This document shows, in pieces, positions 19,346 to 28,606 of a stretch of DNA of 64,000 bases; the stretch's first letter is position 1, and each line of letters begins with the position of its first letter. The notes under the pieces are model-generated. The model searched no databases and was not told where the DNA came from. It saw nothing but the letters and a program-made list of their open reading frames with translations. The translations under genes and the position numbers were made by a program. The DNA comes from G963662655 sp963665015 (GTDB taxonomy: Bacteria; Cloacimonadota; Cloacimonadia; Cloacimonadales; JAIOQZ01): positions 2,472,790 through 2,536,789 of the forward strand of contig CAXXSY010000004.1 of NCBI GenBank assembly GCA_963665015.2, read 5' to 3'.

Positions 19346-22093
19346 ATGAGAACAGCTCGAGGATTTCTATTTTTCGGTCTGATCGTACTATGCATGGCAT
19401 CGGCTCTTCAGGCATCCGAACCGCTTTTCTATGTCAGCACGGCGGAAGGCGATACGATCTTTGCCGTGTATCCATCCGGAATCAAGGTGCGGAATGCCAC
19501 CGGCGAGGATATCTTCATCGCGGACCGAGACAGCGTACGCATCTACGTGGATGAAGACGCCATGAGAACCAGTCGTGGAAGCTTCGCGATCGGCGGAATC
19601 GGCAGCGCGACGCGTGAACCCGCGACCGAATACTTTCGTGTGACGCCTGACAGCGTCCGTGTCTATCTGAACGAAAGCGACCAGCGAACCAGTCGCGGCG
19701 GATTCGCCATCGGCGGTACCGCCAGCGCGACCCGCACGGGCGGCAACCATTTCTTCAACCTCGACAACACCAACGAACCGGAAATCATCAATCCCAGCGA
19801 ACCACGCTTGCTATGGTATCCACACAAAGAAGCCTTCCGGGTCGGACACGTTCTGATCGACTCGCCCGACAGCGTCGGAACCAACTCCCTCGCCACAGGC
19901 TACGAATCGAAAGCTATCGGCGATTACTCTCAAGCGCTCGGTTATCAGTCACGAGCCGCGGCTGACTACTCGACCGCGATCGGTCTGCACGCCCAGGCAC
20001 GGGGCGAGAGCTCTTTCGCTTACGGTGATCTCGCGGAAGCCAACGGACCCGGTTCCTTCGCGTTCGGCTCCGTCGCCCGTGACACGCTGGGTAACGTTGT
20101 CTATGGAGCAAGTGCCGCCAAGGCTGACGGCGCATATTCATTCGCCTTGGGTATGGGTGCCAGGACGAACGGACTATGCTCCATGGCAATCGGCTTCAAC
20201 GCCAACGCCGAAACCAACAACAGCCTTGCCATCGGACGTAATACATCGGCCACCGGAAACAAGGCCGTCGCCATAGGCTATTCCGCGCAGGCAAGCGAAT
20301 ATAATTCACTATCCGTCGGTTACTACTCTGAAGCCTCAGGAGCCTACTCCACCGCTCTCGGCTACTACGCCGACGCCGTCGGACCCTACAGTACCGCAAT
20401 CGGAAGAAACAGCAGCGCCGAGGGTGAATACAGTACCGCTATCGGATGTTTCAATAGTGCGCTCGGTGATTATTCAGTCGCACTGGGAAGAAACTCCGAG
20501 ACCGGCCCCTACGGCACGGCATCCGGTTGTGATAACTATGCGACCGGCGACTATAGCCTGGCAATGGGCAGGCAAAACACCGCATCCAACTCTCATTCGA
20601 TTGCCTTGGGTGGATTCAGCGAAGCGAATGGATCTTCCTCAACCGCTATTGGTTACCATGCGGTTTCGAATGGAATATATTCTATCGCAATGGGTGGGTA
20701 TGTCGTCGCCGATACCAGCTACAGCATCGCAATGGGCAGAAGCTGCGAAGCGAACGATCAATACGCCATCGCAATCGGGCAAGGCTCCGTTGCTAACGGC
20801 ATGAACTCGGTAGCGCTTGGCTACTACAATACCACCAACGGTCAATATAGTTTCGCCACCGGGCAATCTTGCGAATCCAACGGCTACTACTCGATCGCCG
20901 CAGGTGGCGACTGCGTTTCAAGCTCCAATGGCTCTGTTGCGATGGGATATGATTGCGAAGCGCTGGACGCATGGACTGTCGCACTTGGCTACCGTTGTCT
21001 CGCCGAGGGACAGCACGCCATGGCAATGGGCGATGGTGCCCAAGCGACATACAGTCATGCCATCGCGATTGGCGAAGACGTTACCGCAGACGGCATGAAC
21101 TCGATGGCGCTGGGTAAAAACGCCTCCACCGGCGGCTACTACGGAAGCTTCGTGTATGGAGACTACAATTCGACGCAGGTTGTCACCGCCGATGACTACA
21201 ACCAGTTCAAGGTGCGCGCCTCCGGTGGCTACGTATTCCACACAAACGGCGCCCTCGACGAAGCCAAGACAGTCTATATCAACGAAAACGACGGTTCCAT
21301 GGGACTCGGAAAGCAAAACCCGGAACACAAGCTCCATCTCGTGGATTCGGTCGAAGAAGATGACGGCACCGACGGAGCCTTCATCGATATCGAGAACACC
21401 AGCAACAGTACCGGCGCAATGAGCGGTATCCGCTTCAAGAACGGATCGCAGACGGATGTATTCAAGGGTGGTATCTTCTTCAACGATTCTTCAGATTGGG
21501 GTCGCGGTGATCTGATTCTCGCCACATCTTCCTATAGCAATGCATTGGACGTCACTCGAGACAACGCCCGCCTGATCGTCTATAGTAATGGGAACGTGGG
21601 CATCGGCACTCCCGCCGGTACCAATCCTTATACAAAGCTCTGCGTGAACGGCGATATCAAGCCTTACACCGACGCTGCGGATGACCTCGGCTCGCTCAAC
21701 AATCGCTGGCGCTACGTGTACGCGTCCCACGGTACCATCCAGACCTCCGACGAACGACACAAGGAGAATATCCGTCCCATCCGCTACGGACTCGACGAAG
21801 TGATGAAGCTGCGTCCGGTGCGGTTCCAGTGGAAGGACAACGACGACCGCAGCGATGACCTCGGCCTGATCGCACAGGAAACGCAGAAGATTATCCCCGA
21901 GGTGGTGAAAGTCGGCGACGACGAGGACAAGACCCTCGGCATGAACTACGCGGAGCTCGTACCCGTCCTGATCAGCGCGATCCAGGAACAGCAGAAACAG
22001 ATCGAGCAAACGCGGCAGGAAGTCGAGCAGCTCAAGCAGCAACTGGCAAAGGAAAAGAATCGAACGAATCAGCACGTAGCCGGCAACGAATAA
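19346..22093 (+). CDS. Secreted YadA-head repeat protein with C-terminal S74 autochaperone
   Basis: 915 residues with a signal peptide (LFFGLIVLCMASALQA). Residues about 50-130 hold two copies of a 40-residue unit (DSVRIYVDEDAMRTSRGSFA and DSVRVYLNESDQRTSRGGFA). Residues about 170-600 are some thirty 14-residue YadA-head repeats (STAIGxxSxAxG type), which form a left-handed trimeric beta-roll. The C-terminus is a peptidase S74 domain with the Ser-Lys dyad at S801 and K806 in SDERHKENI, as in phage tail-fibre and endosialidase chaperones that trimerise the fibre and then cleave themselves off. A coiled coil follows (about 880-910). No YadA membrane anchor and no T9SS tail are present. The likely product is a trimeric extracellular fibre or adhesin. 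Confidence 0.88.
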   Translation: MRTARGFLFFGLIVLCMASALQASEPLFYVSTAEGDTIFAVYPSGIKVRNATGEDIFIADRDSVRIYVDEDAMRTSRGSFAIGGIGSATREPATEYFRVTPDSVRVYLNESDQRTSRGGFAIGGTASATRTGGNHFFNLDNTNEPEIINPSEPRLLWYPHKEAFRVGHVLIDSPDSVGTNSLATGYESKAIGDYSQALGYQSRAAADYSTAIGLHAQARGESSFAYGDLAEANGPGSFAFGSVARDTLGNVVYGASAAKADGAYSFALGMGARTNGLCSMAIGFNANAETNNSLAIGRNTSATGNKAVAIGYSAQASEYNSLSVGYYSEASGAYSTALGYYADAVGPYSTAIGRNSSAEGEYSTAIGCFNSALGDYSVALGRNSETGPYGTASGCDNYATGDYSLAMGRQNTASNSHSIALGGFSEANGSSSTAIGYHAVSNGIYSIAMGGYVVADTSYSIAMGRSCEANDQYAIAIGQGSVANGMNSVALGYYNTTNGQYSFATGQSCESNGYYSIAAGGDCVSSSNGSVAMGYDCEALDAWTVALGYRCLAEGQHAMAMGDGAQATYSHAIAIGEDVTADGMNSMALGKNASTGGYYGSFVYGDYNSTQVVTADDYNQFKVRASGGYVFHTNGALDEAKTVYINENDGSMGLGKQNPEHKLHLVDSVEEDDGTDGAFIDIENTSNSTGAMSGIRFKNGSQTDVFKGGIFFNDSSDWGRGDLILATSSYSNALDVTRDNARLIVYSNGNVGIGTPAGTNPYTKLCVNGDIKPYTDAADDLGSLNNRWRYVYASHGTIQTSDERHKENIRPIRYGLDEVMKLRPVRFQWKDNDDRSDDLGLIAQETQKIIPEVVKVGDDEDKTLGMNYAELVPVLISAIQEQQKQIEQTRQEVEQLKQQLAKEKNRTNQHVAGNE

Positions 22094-22106
22094 CAAGGAT
22101 GTCATC

Positions 22107-25100
22107 ATGAAACGACTACGATTTCTCTGGATGATGCTCCTGCTTTTCCTGCCATGGCTGTATGCCGATGTACATATCAACGAGAACGGAATCGTTGGAA
22201 CCGGCAGCACGGGCGCGATCCACGTCAATCAGGACCTCCACAACGACGGGCAATTCGTCTATGCCCACAGCCACATCCGGTTCTTCGGAGAAGGAACCAG
22301 CAACGTTCTGGGCAGTTCGGGGCTCTACGTCCGGCGACTGGTTCTCGACAAGAATTCCGACAGCTTCCTCTACCTGTTGGAGCCGGTCGGCGTCAGCGAT
22401 TCGCTGCTGCTGCTTTCCGGAACGATGGATTGCCCGGGCAGTCGAAGCCAATCCGCCCCGGTCACGGCCAACGTCACCCGTCGCGATCAAGTCATCGCTC
22501 AAAAGGAAATCACCCAATCCTTCGAGCAGTCGAAAACCCGTAAGAAATCAGCCCGGAAAGCCGCACCACGCACCGGAATCGCAGAATCCATGTTCTCCTT
22601 CGAATCATCCTCGCGGGTGTCGGAGCGACAACCGCTGAACGTCACCGAACGGGACGGCAGCATGACCCTGGCAGACCAGGCCACCATCCGTGTCGGAAAT
22701 GGCTCGATGGAGCAATCGCCGAGCCTCAACGGTGGCTATCATCTCATCTACCGTAATCAGGTGACCACCGGCGCCGAACTTGTTTCCGACCCGAACGCTC
22801 TGCGGAAACTGACCGTCGATCTTCCGGAAGGTACCCTGACACTCGATAAAAATGCCTGGATCAACCAAGCGCTGATCGTCGATAGTGGATTGCTGGATAC
22901 CGGAGGCTTTACGCTGACCATGGGCGAGTTCGCGCCCGTCGTCGGTTATCCGGATGATATCATCGGCAACCTGACGGGAACCGCCGTCGATGTGGGCACC
23001 AATTCCTATTCCAATTCAACATTCCTCTTTTACATCGGGCCCGGTACGACGATCGGTAACCTCTACCCGCTCGTTTTCACCGAGCCGGAACTGGTCGGGC
23101 CATCGCAATCCATCAAGAGGCAATGGTTCCTCGATTCCGATATCGCTCCCAACGAGCGGAACATGCAGTTCGCGTGGTACGCATCGGAAGACAACGGACT
23201 GGACCTCTCCAGCGTCCAGCTCTGGAGAAGCGACAGCCGGGCTCAGTGGTTCGCATTCGGACATCCGCTCGACATGAGCGGCAGCGGTAGTCTGCGGGTA
23301 CTCACCGCCTACGACGTGAGCGAATTCGGATGGTGGGAAATCGCTCCGGCGCTGTTCGACCTCTCCGAAACGGCGATCCATGTCGGCGACATCCCGGTCG
23401 GAGAAACGACCGTGACTTCTTTCACCATCACCAACCTGACAGACGACAATCAATACGGCTACGTGTTCACGCCCGACTGGATCACGGCGGAACTCGCGAC
23501 ACGAACTCGCGCCGCCCGGAAGCTTGAACGCCAGCCCGACAACGACAGGAACGAAACCGATCGCTCCTACCAGTATTACTCCGTTGGCCCGTCATCGGTG
23601 GCCGAGATCACGCTGCACTGCGCCCCGCAAACGCCGGGTGATTTCTCCGAGACAATCAATGTCCGCATGACATCAAACGGTTACCCGACGCGCGTACTGA
23701 GCCTTTCGGGGAGAGGTATCATGCCGGATATCGATGTCTCCCCCACCGCGGTCGAAGAGACGCTGGCACAAGATGAGACGCAGAATGTACCTGTCACCAT
23801 CGAAAACGTCGGCTTGCTGCAACTCGATTACTCGATCGACTGCGGAACGGTCTTGCTGAACACGAGTTTCGACGGTAATTTCCCACCCAACGGCTGGGAA
23901 ACGCAAACCCTGGAAGGAGCGGGAACCTGGGAACAAGCGTTCACGGCCGGCCACACGGACCGATGGTCTGCCTGCGCGAACTGGAGGAACCTCCATGACA
24001 GCCGACTGATTACGCCATCGTTTGATGTGTCGAGCACCACCGAACTATCCTATTGGATTCGATCACAGGACATCCCCTATTACGGTGGAATGTTCAACGT
24101 GGAGATTACGACCGACGGCTACCACTGGACGGGTCTCGATTCGTTCAACCAGAATACGTTAACACAGCAGTTCGAACACAGAACCCTCGATCTTTCATCC
24201 TACAGCGGATCAACCGTTCGGCTCGCGTTCCATGCCTGGGATAACTTTGAGGCGAATGGCGTTTATCTGGATGACATTCTCGTCAAGGACACAGAACCAG
24301 TTTCGTGGCTGAGTATCGACTCCAGCACAGGCTCCATAACACCGCATGGCTACGACACGATCAATATTCAGTTGGATACGATAGGATTATCCGACGGGGC
24401 GTACACCTCTGGACTGCTGATCGAGAGCAACGACCCGCTCGAATCGCTACTCAGCATCCCGATTACCATGAACGTGCAGACCGCCACCTGCCAGGTCACG
24501 ACGTCTGAAATCGATTTCGGCACAGTGATTCTGGGCGAAAACTCGTTCGGGCATTTCACGATCCACAATACCGGAAACGCCACGCTCGAGGGCAACATCT
24601 CGGCGCCCGACACATACGATGTGTCCCTGCACAGCAGGAGCAGAATCAGCCGAAGAGAAGACACCGAAGATCGTTTCGAATCGACACGGGAAATCCTGAC
24701 CATCAGCGTTCCGGCGGGAGAGTCTCGTAATTACTCGACCACCTTCACACCGAACGCGATCGGCGATTTCGAAGACGTTCTGACCATCACCCACAACGCG
24801 CCCGGATCGCCGGACGAGATCACCCTGATATCCAGCGTGATCACCGTTCCCACCGTGATCACGAGCGCGGTAACCAACATCGGGACCGACTCCGCCATCG
24901 TTTCGGGAGAGGTCGCCCAAACGGGCGGAACGGATGTCACCGCGCGCGGTATCTGCTGGGATACGAGAAGCGGCCCCACGCTGGACGACGACTACACGGA
25001 CGAAGGTTCGGGGACGGGCACATACTCCAGCACGCTTTCGAACTTGCAGCCCGACACGCACTACTACGCAAGGGCCTACGCGATCAACGCAGCCGGTACC

Positions 25101-25415
25101 GACTACGGAATCCAGCTCGACTTCCACACCCTCGCGCTCGGACCGCCATCCGCCCCGCAGGACGTGCTGATCACCGTGACCGAGTCCGGTATCTATTTGT
25201 CCTGGAACGAGGTAACCGACGCCGAGGAATACGCTATCTACCGCGTGGACGATCCCTCGACTTCCGACTGGGGCGATCCCATCGGAACGACAGCGGGAAC
25301 AAACTGGCTGGATACGGAGCCGCTTCGAAACGGAATGGCGTTTTACCGCATCACGGCAGTGCGAAATGTCAGACCGGTAATCTTGGAAAGTTCAAATGAC
25401 TCAGTCCGAAAATAG
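22107..25415 (+). CDS. Very large exported multi-domain Ig-like protein
   Basis: 1102 residues with a signal peptide (MKRLRFLWMMLLLFLPWLYA). Residues about 20-110 resemble head-like filament sequence (HVNQDLHNDGQFVY). ASH- or choice-of-anchor-type beta domains (about 430-560 and 780-900) surround a MAM/lectin-like domain (about 585-730, ending YLDDILVKD). A distinctive Ig-like domain (about 905-1010, GICWDTRSGPTLDD and YYARAYAINAAGTDYG) and a final FN3 domain follow. The same Ig-like domain occurs in the protein at 62204-64000. The protein ends without the T9SS sorting motif. It starts 13 bp after the YadA-head gene with AAGGA before the ATG, so the two are probably cotranscribed and may act together at the surface. 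Function unknown. Confidence 0.82.
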   Translation: MKRLRFLWMMLLLFLPWLYADVHINENGIVGTGSTGAIHVNQDLHNDGQFVYAHSHIRFFGEGTSNVLGSSGLYVRRLVLDKNSDSFLYLLEPVGVSDSLLLLSGTMDCPGSRSQSAPVTANVTRRDQVIAQKEITQSFEQSKTRKKSARKAAPRTGIAESMFSFESSSRVSERQPLNVTERDGSMTLADQATIRVGNGSMEQSPSLNGGYHLIYRNQVTTGAELVSDPNALRKLTVDLPEGTLTLDKNAWINQALIVDSGLLDTGGFTLTMGEFAPVVGYPDDIIGNLTGTAVDVGTNSYSNSTFLFYIGPGTTIGNLYPLVFTEPELVGPSQSIKRQWFLDSDIAPNERNMQFAWYASEDNGLDLSSVQLWRSDSRAQWFAFGHPLDMSGSGSLRVLTAYDVSEFGWWEIAPALFDLSETAIHVGDIPVGETTVTSFTITNLTDDNQYGYVFTPDWITAELATRTRAARKLERQPDNDRNETDRSYQYYSVGPSSVAEITLHCAPQTPGDFSETINVRMTSNGYPTRVLSLSGRGIMPDIDVSPTAVEETLAQDETQNVPVTIENVGLLQLDYSIDCGTVLLNTSFDGNFPPNGWETQTLEGAGTWEQAFTAGHTDRWSACANWRNLHDSRLITPSFDVSSTTELSYWIRSQDIPYYGGMFNVEITTDGYHWTGLDSFNQNTLTQQFEHRTLDLSSYSGSTVRLAFHAWDNFEANGVYLDDILVKDTEPVSWLSIDSSTGSITPHGYDTINIQLDTIGLSDGAYTSGLLIESNDPLESLLSIPITMNVQTATCQVTTSEIDFGTVILGENSFGHFTIHNTGNATLEGNISAPDTYDVSLHSRSRISRREDTEDRFESTREILTISVPAGESRNYSTTFTPNAIGDFEDVLTITHNAPGSPDEITLISSVITVPTVITSAVTNIGTDSAIVSGEVAQTGGTDVTARGICWDTRSGPTLDDDYTDEGSGTGTYSSTLSNLQPDTHYYARAYAINAAGTDYGIQLDFHTLALGPPSAPQDVLITVTESGIYLSWNEVTDAEEYAIYRVDDPSTSDWGDPIGTTAGTNWLDTEPLRNGMAFYRITAVRNVRPVILESSNDSVRK

Positions 25416-27818
25416 CTCGGATTGATGGAGTAGATTCTCGTAATCAAGGGGAGGATACGCTTGAAGTGTGTCTTCCCCGATTTCTTTTTCCAGCGCTTCG
25501 AGCTGCAACTCGACCTCGTAGTTTTCGCGGTAGTCGGGTAATCGCGTCACTTTCTTATAGAAATGCCATGCGGGAAGCGGTTGATCGTCGTCCTGATACA
25601 GCTTTGCCAGCGTGCGGAAGATTTCTGCGTTCGCGGCTCGCTCTGGATATTTTCGATAGTACGCCATCAGCGTTTGCCGCGCCCCGACAAAATCCTTCTC
25701 GCCATACTGGATCGCGTAGCGCAGGAACAGCACGTCGCTGTCGAATCGCGCCGAATCTCGAACCGCGATGCTGTCCAGCGTTGCGGAGGCGTCGTCGAAG
25801 GCGTGTTGATAGACCTGGTTCCTGGCAATTCGCAGCATGATCGCGCTGGTATCGACATGGGTGGTGTCGTCGAAAAAGCTGTAGTAGATGTCGTTCGCCT
25901 GCGCGTAGAGCTTGCGCTTCTCGTAGATTCCCGCCAGAGAATTGAGCAGATTGCGATAGAGCAGGCTGTCATCGACGGCGCTCACGAGACCGGAATAGAT
26001 GTCGGCAACCTGCCGCACATCCAGTCCCAGCGCGACCTTCTCCATCAGAACGAGCGAGCGATTGCGGATGTGGCTATTCGTTCGTACCGAATCGGGGGCG
26101 ATCAGAACTTCCAGGATTTGCACCGCCTCCTCGTCGCCGCCATTTTCATGCAAGGCGATCGCGCGAGAATAACGAATCGAGTCGGTGTCACCGATTCCCT
26201 TCGCCAGCAATGAATCGGTGAAGCCGATCAACTGCCCGTACTGCTTCTGCTCCATGTAGTAGGCGATCAGGTCGTAGGATATCCGTGCGGACTGCGGATC
26301 GTCCGGGTATTGCTCCACGTAGTTCAGCAAAAAGTCTTCCGTCGTTTCGTACGCGCCCAGGTTGTACTTCGAGTGCTCCTTGCGGTAGTGGACGTCAGGC
26401 GTGGTCTCCGATTCGATCAGCGCGTACAGCTCGTCCGCCTTCAGGAAGTCGTCCTCGCGGTAGTAGTGATCGGCGAGTATCTGCATGTAGCGACCGAATT
26501 CGTCTTTCGTCAGATCGCTCCGGAACCGGATCGCCTCCGCTTCGAGCGTCTTGAGGTAGTTCAGCGCGACCAGGTTGTCCAGGTACTTGATCAGGAAGCC
26601 GTGGTCGAGGTCGTCGTACCGGCGGAACATGTTTTTGAAATATTTGCGAGCGACATCGTGATGCTTTGTAAATGTGTAGAGGTCTGCCAGATGGTAGTTG
26701 GCGAGCGAGTCCCATTTCTCCTCGGTATCCAGATTTTCGATCCAGTAGTACGCGGTGCTGTTGTACTTGTAATAGCCGCGATAGGCCCATCCGATGGCGT
26801 AGTTCGCGTATCTTTCTGAATCGGGCTGAAGCTCGCGGAAGCGCTTGAAATTCCCGACTGCGGATTCGTATCGTTTGAACCGGTAATCCAGCTCGCCCTT
26901 CGCAAGCGATGCCAGTGCGCTGTTGTAGATGAACGTCTCGCCGACGCGGCGCATGATCTCGTCCGCGGCGCGGTAGTGCTTCTGCCGGATGGCGAGCATG
27001 GTGCGGCAGAGGTTGCCGCGGTTTGTCATGGGCAGGAAAAGCTCCAGATGCTCGGTGGTGTCGTAGCGATTGCGCTCCATGAAGAAGAGGATAAAGCGGA
27101 TGAGCGCGTCCTCGGAGAGCGTTTCGAGGTCCGGCGGCAGATTCGGCTCCGTATTTTGTTCGAGGCTGATCATCGAGAGGTAGTCCGCCGCGATGGTGCG
27201 GACCGGGGAAACGCTTTTCCGCATCAGGCTGTCGAATACCGCCGAGGAGGTCTCGATCCTGCCCAGATAGTAGTTTGCCACGGCACGAACCAGCCGGTCT
27301 TCGTCGCGGGAGAAGAGTCCCTCGGGCATCATGTCCAGCAGGCTGGATATCTGCTCGAAATTGCCGTTCAAAAAGAGCGATATGAAGATTTGCTTGAGTT
27401 CAACCATCTGTTTCAGCGTGCGCAGTCTGTCGAACTCACGGAAGGATTTTTTAACTTCGTCGAGCCGGTAATCGAGGATGAAGCAGCTTTGCAGATACCA
27501 GTAGATATAGCGCGGAAACCACGCCTCCTGAAACGCCTGCGACTGGCTCTGAACCGTCCGGATGTATTCTTCGTAGCGTCCGAGCCGGTAGAGGATGTCG
27601 AGTCGCAATAGAATATGGTGCGGATTGTCGCTTTCGCAGTCGCGGATCGATTCCCATGCCGCCGGGTAGTCCCCGGTTCGGATCAGTCTTTCGGCTTTAT
27701 CGTAGCGCCCGGTGGTCAGGTCGTTCAGGGAGAGGTCGGTTCGATAGCGATCGAAGTCGTTCGCGTGAAGCGTTCCGAAGAGCAGAACGATCAGCAGAAT
27801 CGAGCCTCGAATACGCAT
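25401..27818 (-). CDS. Exported tetratricopeptide-repeat protein
   Basis: 805 residues with a signal peptide (MRIRGSILLIVLLFGTLHA). The rest is alpha-helical repeats of the TPR type, for example ALASLAKGELDYRFKRYESA and ADDYFLKADELYALI-like units. TPR arrays are protein-binding scaffolds; in this group such periplasmic proteins often assist envelope assembly, but a partner cannot be named. AAGGGG precedes the start. It is the last gene of the minus-strand run from apbE and follows the activase by 10 bp. Its 3' end overlaps the convergent Ig-like gene by 15 bp. Confidence 0.85.
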   Translation of the reverse strand: MRIRGSILLIVLLFGTLHANDFDRYRTDLSLNDLTTGRYDKAERLIRTGDYPAAWESIRDCESDNPHHILLRLDILYRLGRYEEYIRTVQSQSQAFQEAWFPRYIYWYLQSCFILDYRLDEVKKSFREFDRLRTLKQMVELKQIFISLFLNGNFEQISSLLDMMPEGLFSRDEDRLVRAVANYYLGRIETSSAVFDSLMRKSVSPVRTIAADYLSMISLEQNTEPNLPPDLETLSEDALIRFILFFMERNRYDTTEHLELFLPMTNRGNLCRTMLAIRQKHYRAADEIMRRVGETFIYNSALASLAKGELDYRFKRYESAVGNFKRFRELQPDSERYANYAIGWAYRGYYKYNSTAYYWIENLDTEEKWDSLANYHLADLYTFTKHHDVARKYFKNMFRRYDDLDHGFLIKYLDNLVALNYLKTLEAEAIRFRSDLTKDEFGRYMQILADHYYREDDFLKADELYALIESETTPDVHYRKEHSKYNLGAYETTEDFLLNYVEQYPDDPQSARISYDLIAYYMEQKQYGQLIGFTDSLLAKGIGDTDSIRYSRAIALHENGGDEEAVQILEVLIAPDSVRTNSHIRNRSLVLMEKVALGLDVRQVADIYSGLVSAVDDSLLYRNLLNSLAGIYEKRKLYAQANDIYYSFFDDTTHVDTSAIMLRIARNQVYQHAFDDASATLDSIAVRDSARFDSDVLFLRYAIQYGEKDFVGARQTLMAYYRKYPERAANAEIFRTLAKLYQDDDQPLPAWHFYKKVTRLPDYRENYEVELQLEALEKEIGEDTLQAYPPLDYENLLHQSELFSD

Positions 27819-27828
27819 CCTTTACCCC

Positions 27829-28602
27829 TTAAAATTCTCCAGTCACCAGTAGCGCCGCACCGTACGCCCCCGTCATCACCGGGTTCTGTGGCGTAATGAA
27901 TTCTTTGTCGAAAACTTTTTCCAGATAGTGTCTCAGTCCATCGTTGCGAGCCGTTCCGCCCGTGAACACGAACTTTTCGCTCAGCGGTAGTCCGGATGCC
28001 ATCCCGCGGATTCTCCGCGCGATCGAATCGAACACGCCGCGTGCGATCTGGCCCGGCTTCACGCCGCGCGCCAGCAGCCCGATGATCTCCGACTCGGCGA
28101 ACACCACGCAGGTGTTGTTGACCGGAACCGCTTCCTTCTCGCTCAAGGCGAGCTTCGAGAGGTTCTCGACGTCCGTCTCCAGGATGATGGAGGCGGTCTC
28201 GAGGAACCTGCCCGTTCCGGCGGCGCAACGGTCGTTCATGGCGAAGTCGATGACGTTGCCCTTCTCGTCGAGTGCGATCGCTTTGGAGTCCTGACCGCCG
28301 ATGTCGATGATGGACCGCGCCTCAGGCAAGAGCCACCGCACGCCGCGCGCGTGGCAACCGATCTCGGACACCGGTTTCCCCTCGAACGCGCTCTTGCGTC
28401 CGTAGCCGGTGACGAAAATTTTTCCGATATCCGCCGGCCGCATGTTCAATGATCCCAGCGCACGTTCGTACAGCGTTGTCGCGCTGCGTGTATGCACGGA
28501 GCCCGTGTCGGTGTAGTCCTCGAACACGAATCGGCCCGCGTCGGTGTCGAACACCGCGATCTTGGTTGTGCGCGAGCCTGAATCTATTCCGATACCAATC
28601 AT
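27829..28602 (-). CDS. 2-hydroxyacyl-CoA dehydratase activase (BadF/BcrA-type ATPase)
   Basis: 257 residues from the ATG at 28602; a longer frame to 28785 overlaps the M16 gene and encodes unrelated-looking residues. Acetate-kinase/actin-like ATPase fold with MIGIGIDSGSRTTKIAVFD, IIDIGGQDSKAI and FTGGTARNDG. The cysteines expected to bridge a dimer through one 4Fe-4S cluster are C126 (RCAAGTG) and C165 (NNTCVVFAESE). Such activases fire single electrons into 2-hydroxyacyl-CoA dehydratases or benzoyl-CoA-type reductases at the cost of ATP. No dehydratase subunit is in this window, so the partner is elsewhere or the protein serves another double-cubane enzyme. It lies 4 bp after the M16 gene. 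Confidence 0.92.
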   Translation of the reverse strand: MIGIGIDSGSRTTKIAVFDTDAGRFVFEDYTDTGSVHTRSATTLYERALGSLNMRPADIGKIFVTGYGRKSAFEGKPVSEIGCHARGVRWLLPEARSIIDIGGQDSKAIALDEKGNVIDFAMNDRCAAGTGRFLETASIILETDVENLSKLALSEKEAVPVNNTCVVFAESEIIGLLARGVKPGQIARGVFDSIARRIRGMASGLPLSEKFVFTGGTARNDGLRHYLEKVFDKEFITPQNPVMTGAYGAALLVTGEF

Positions 28603-28606
28603 TTTT

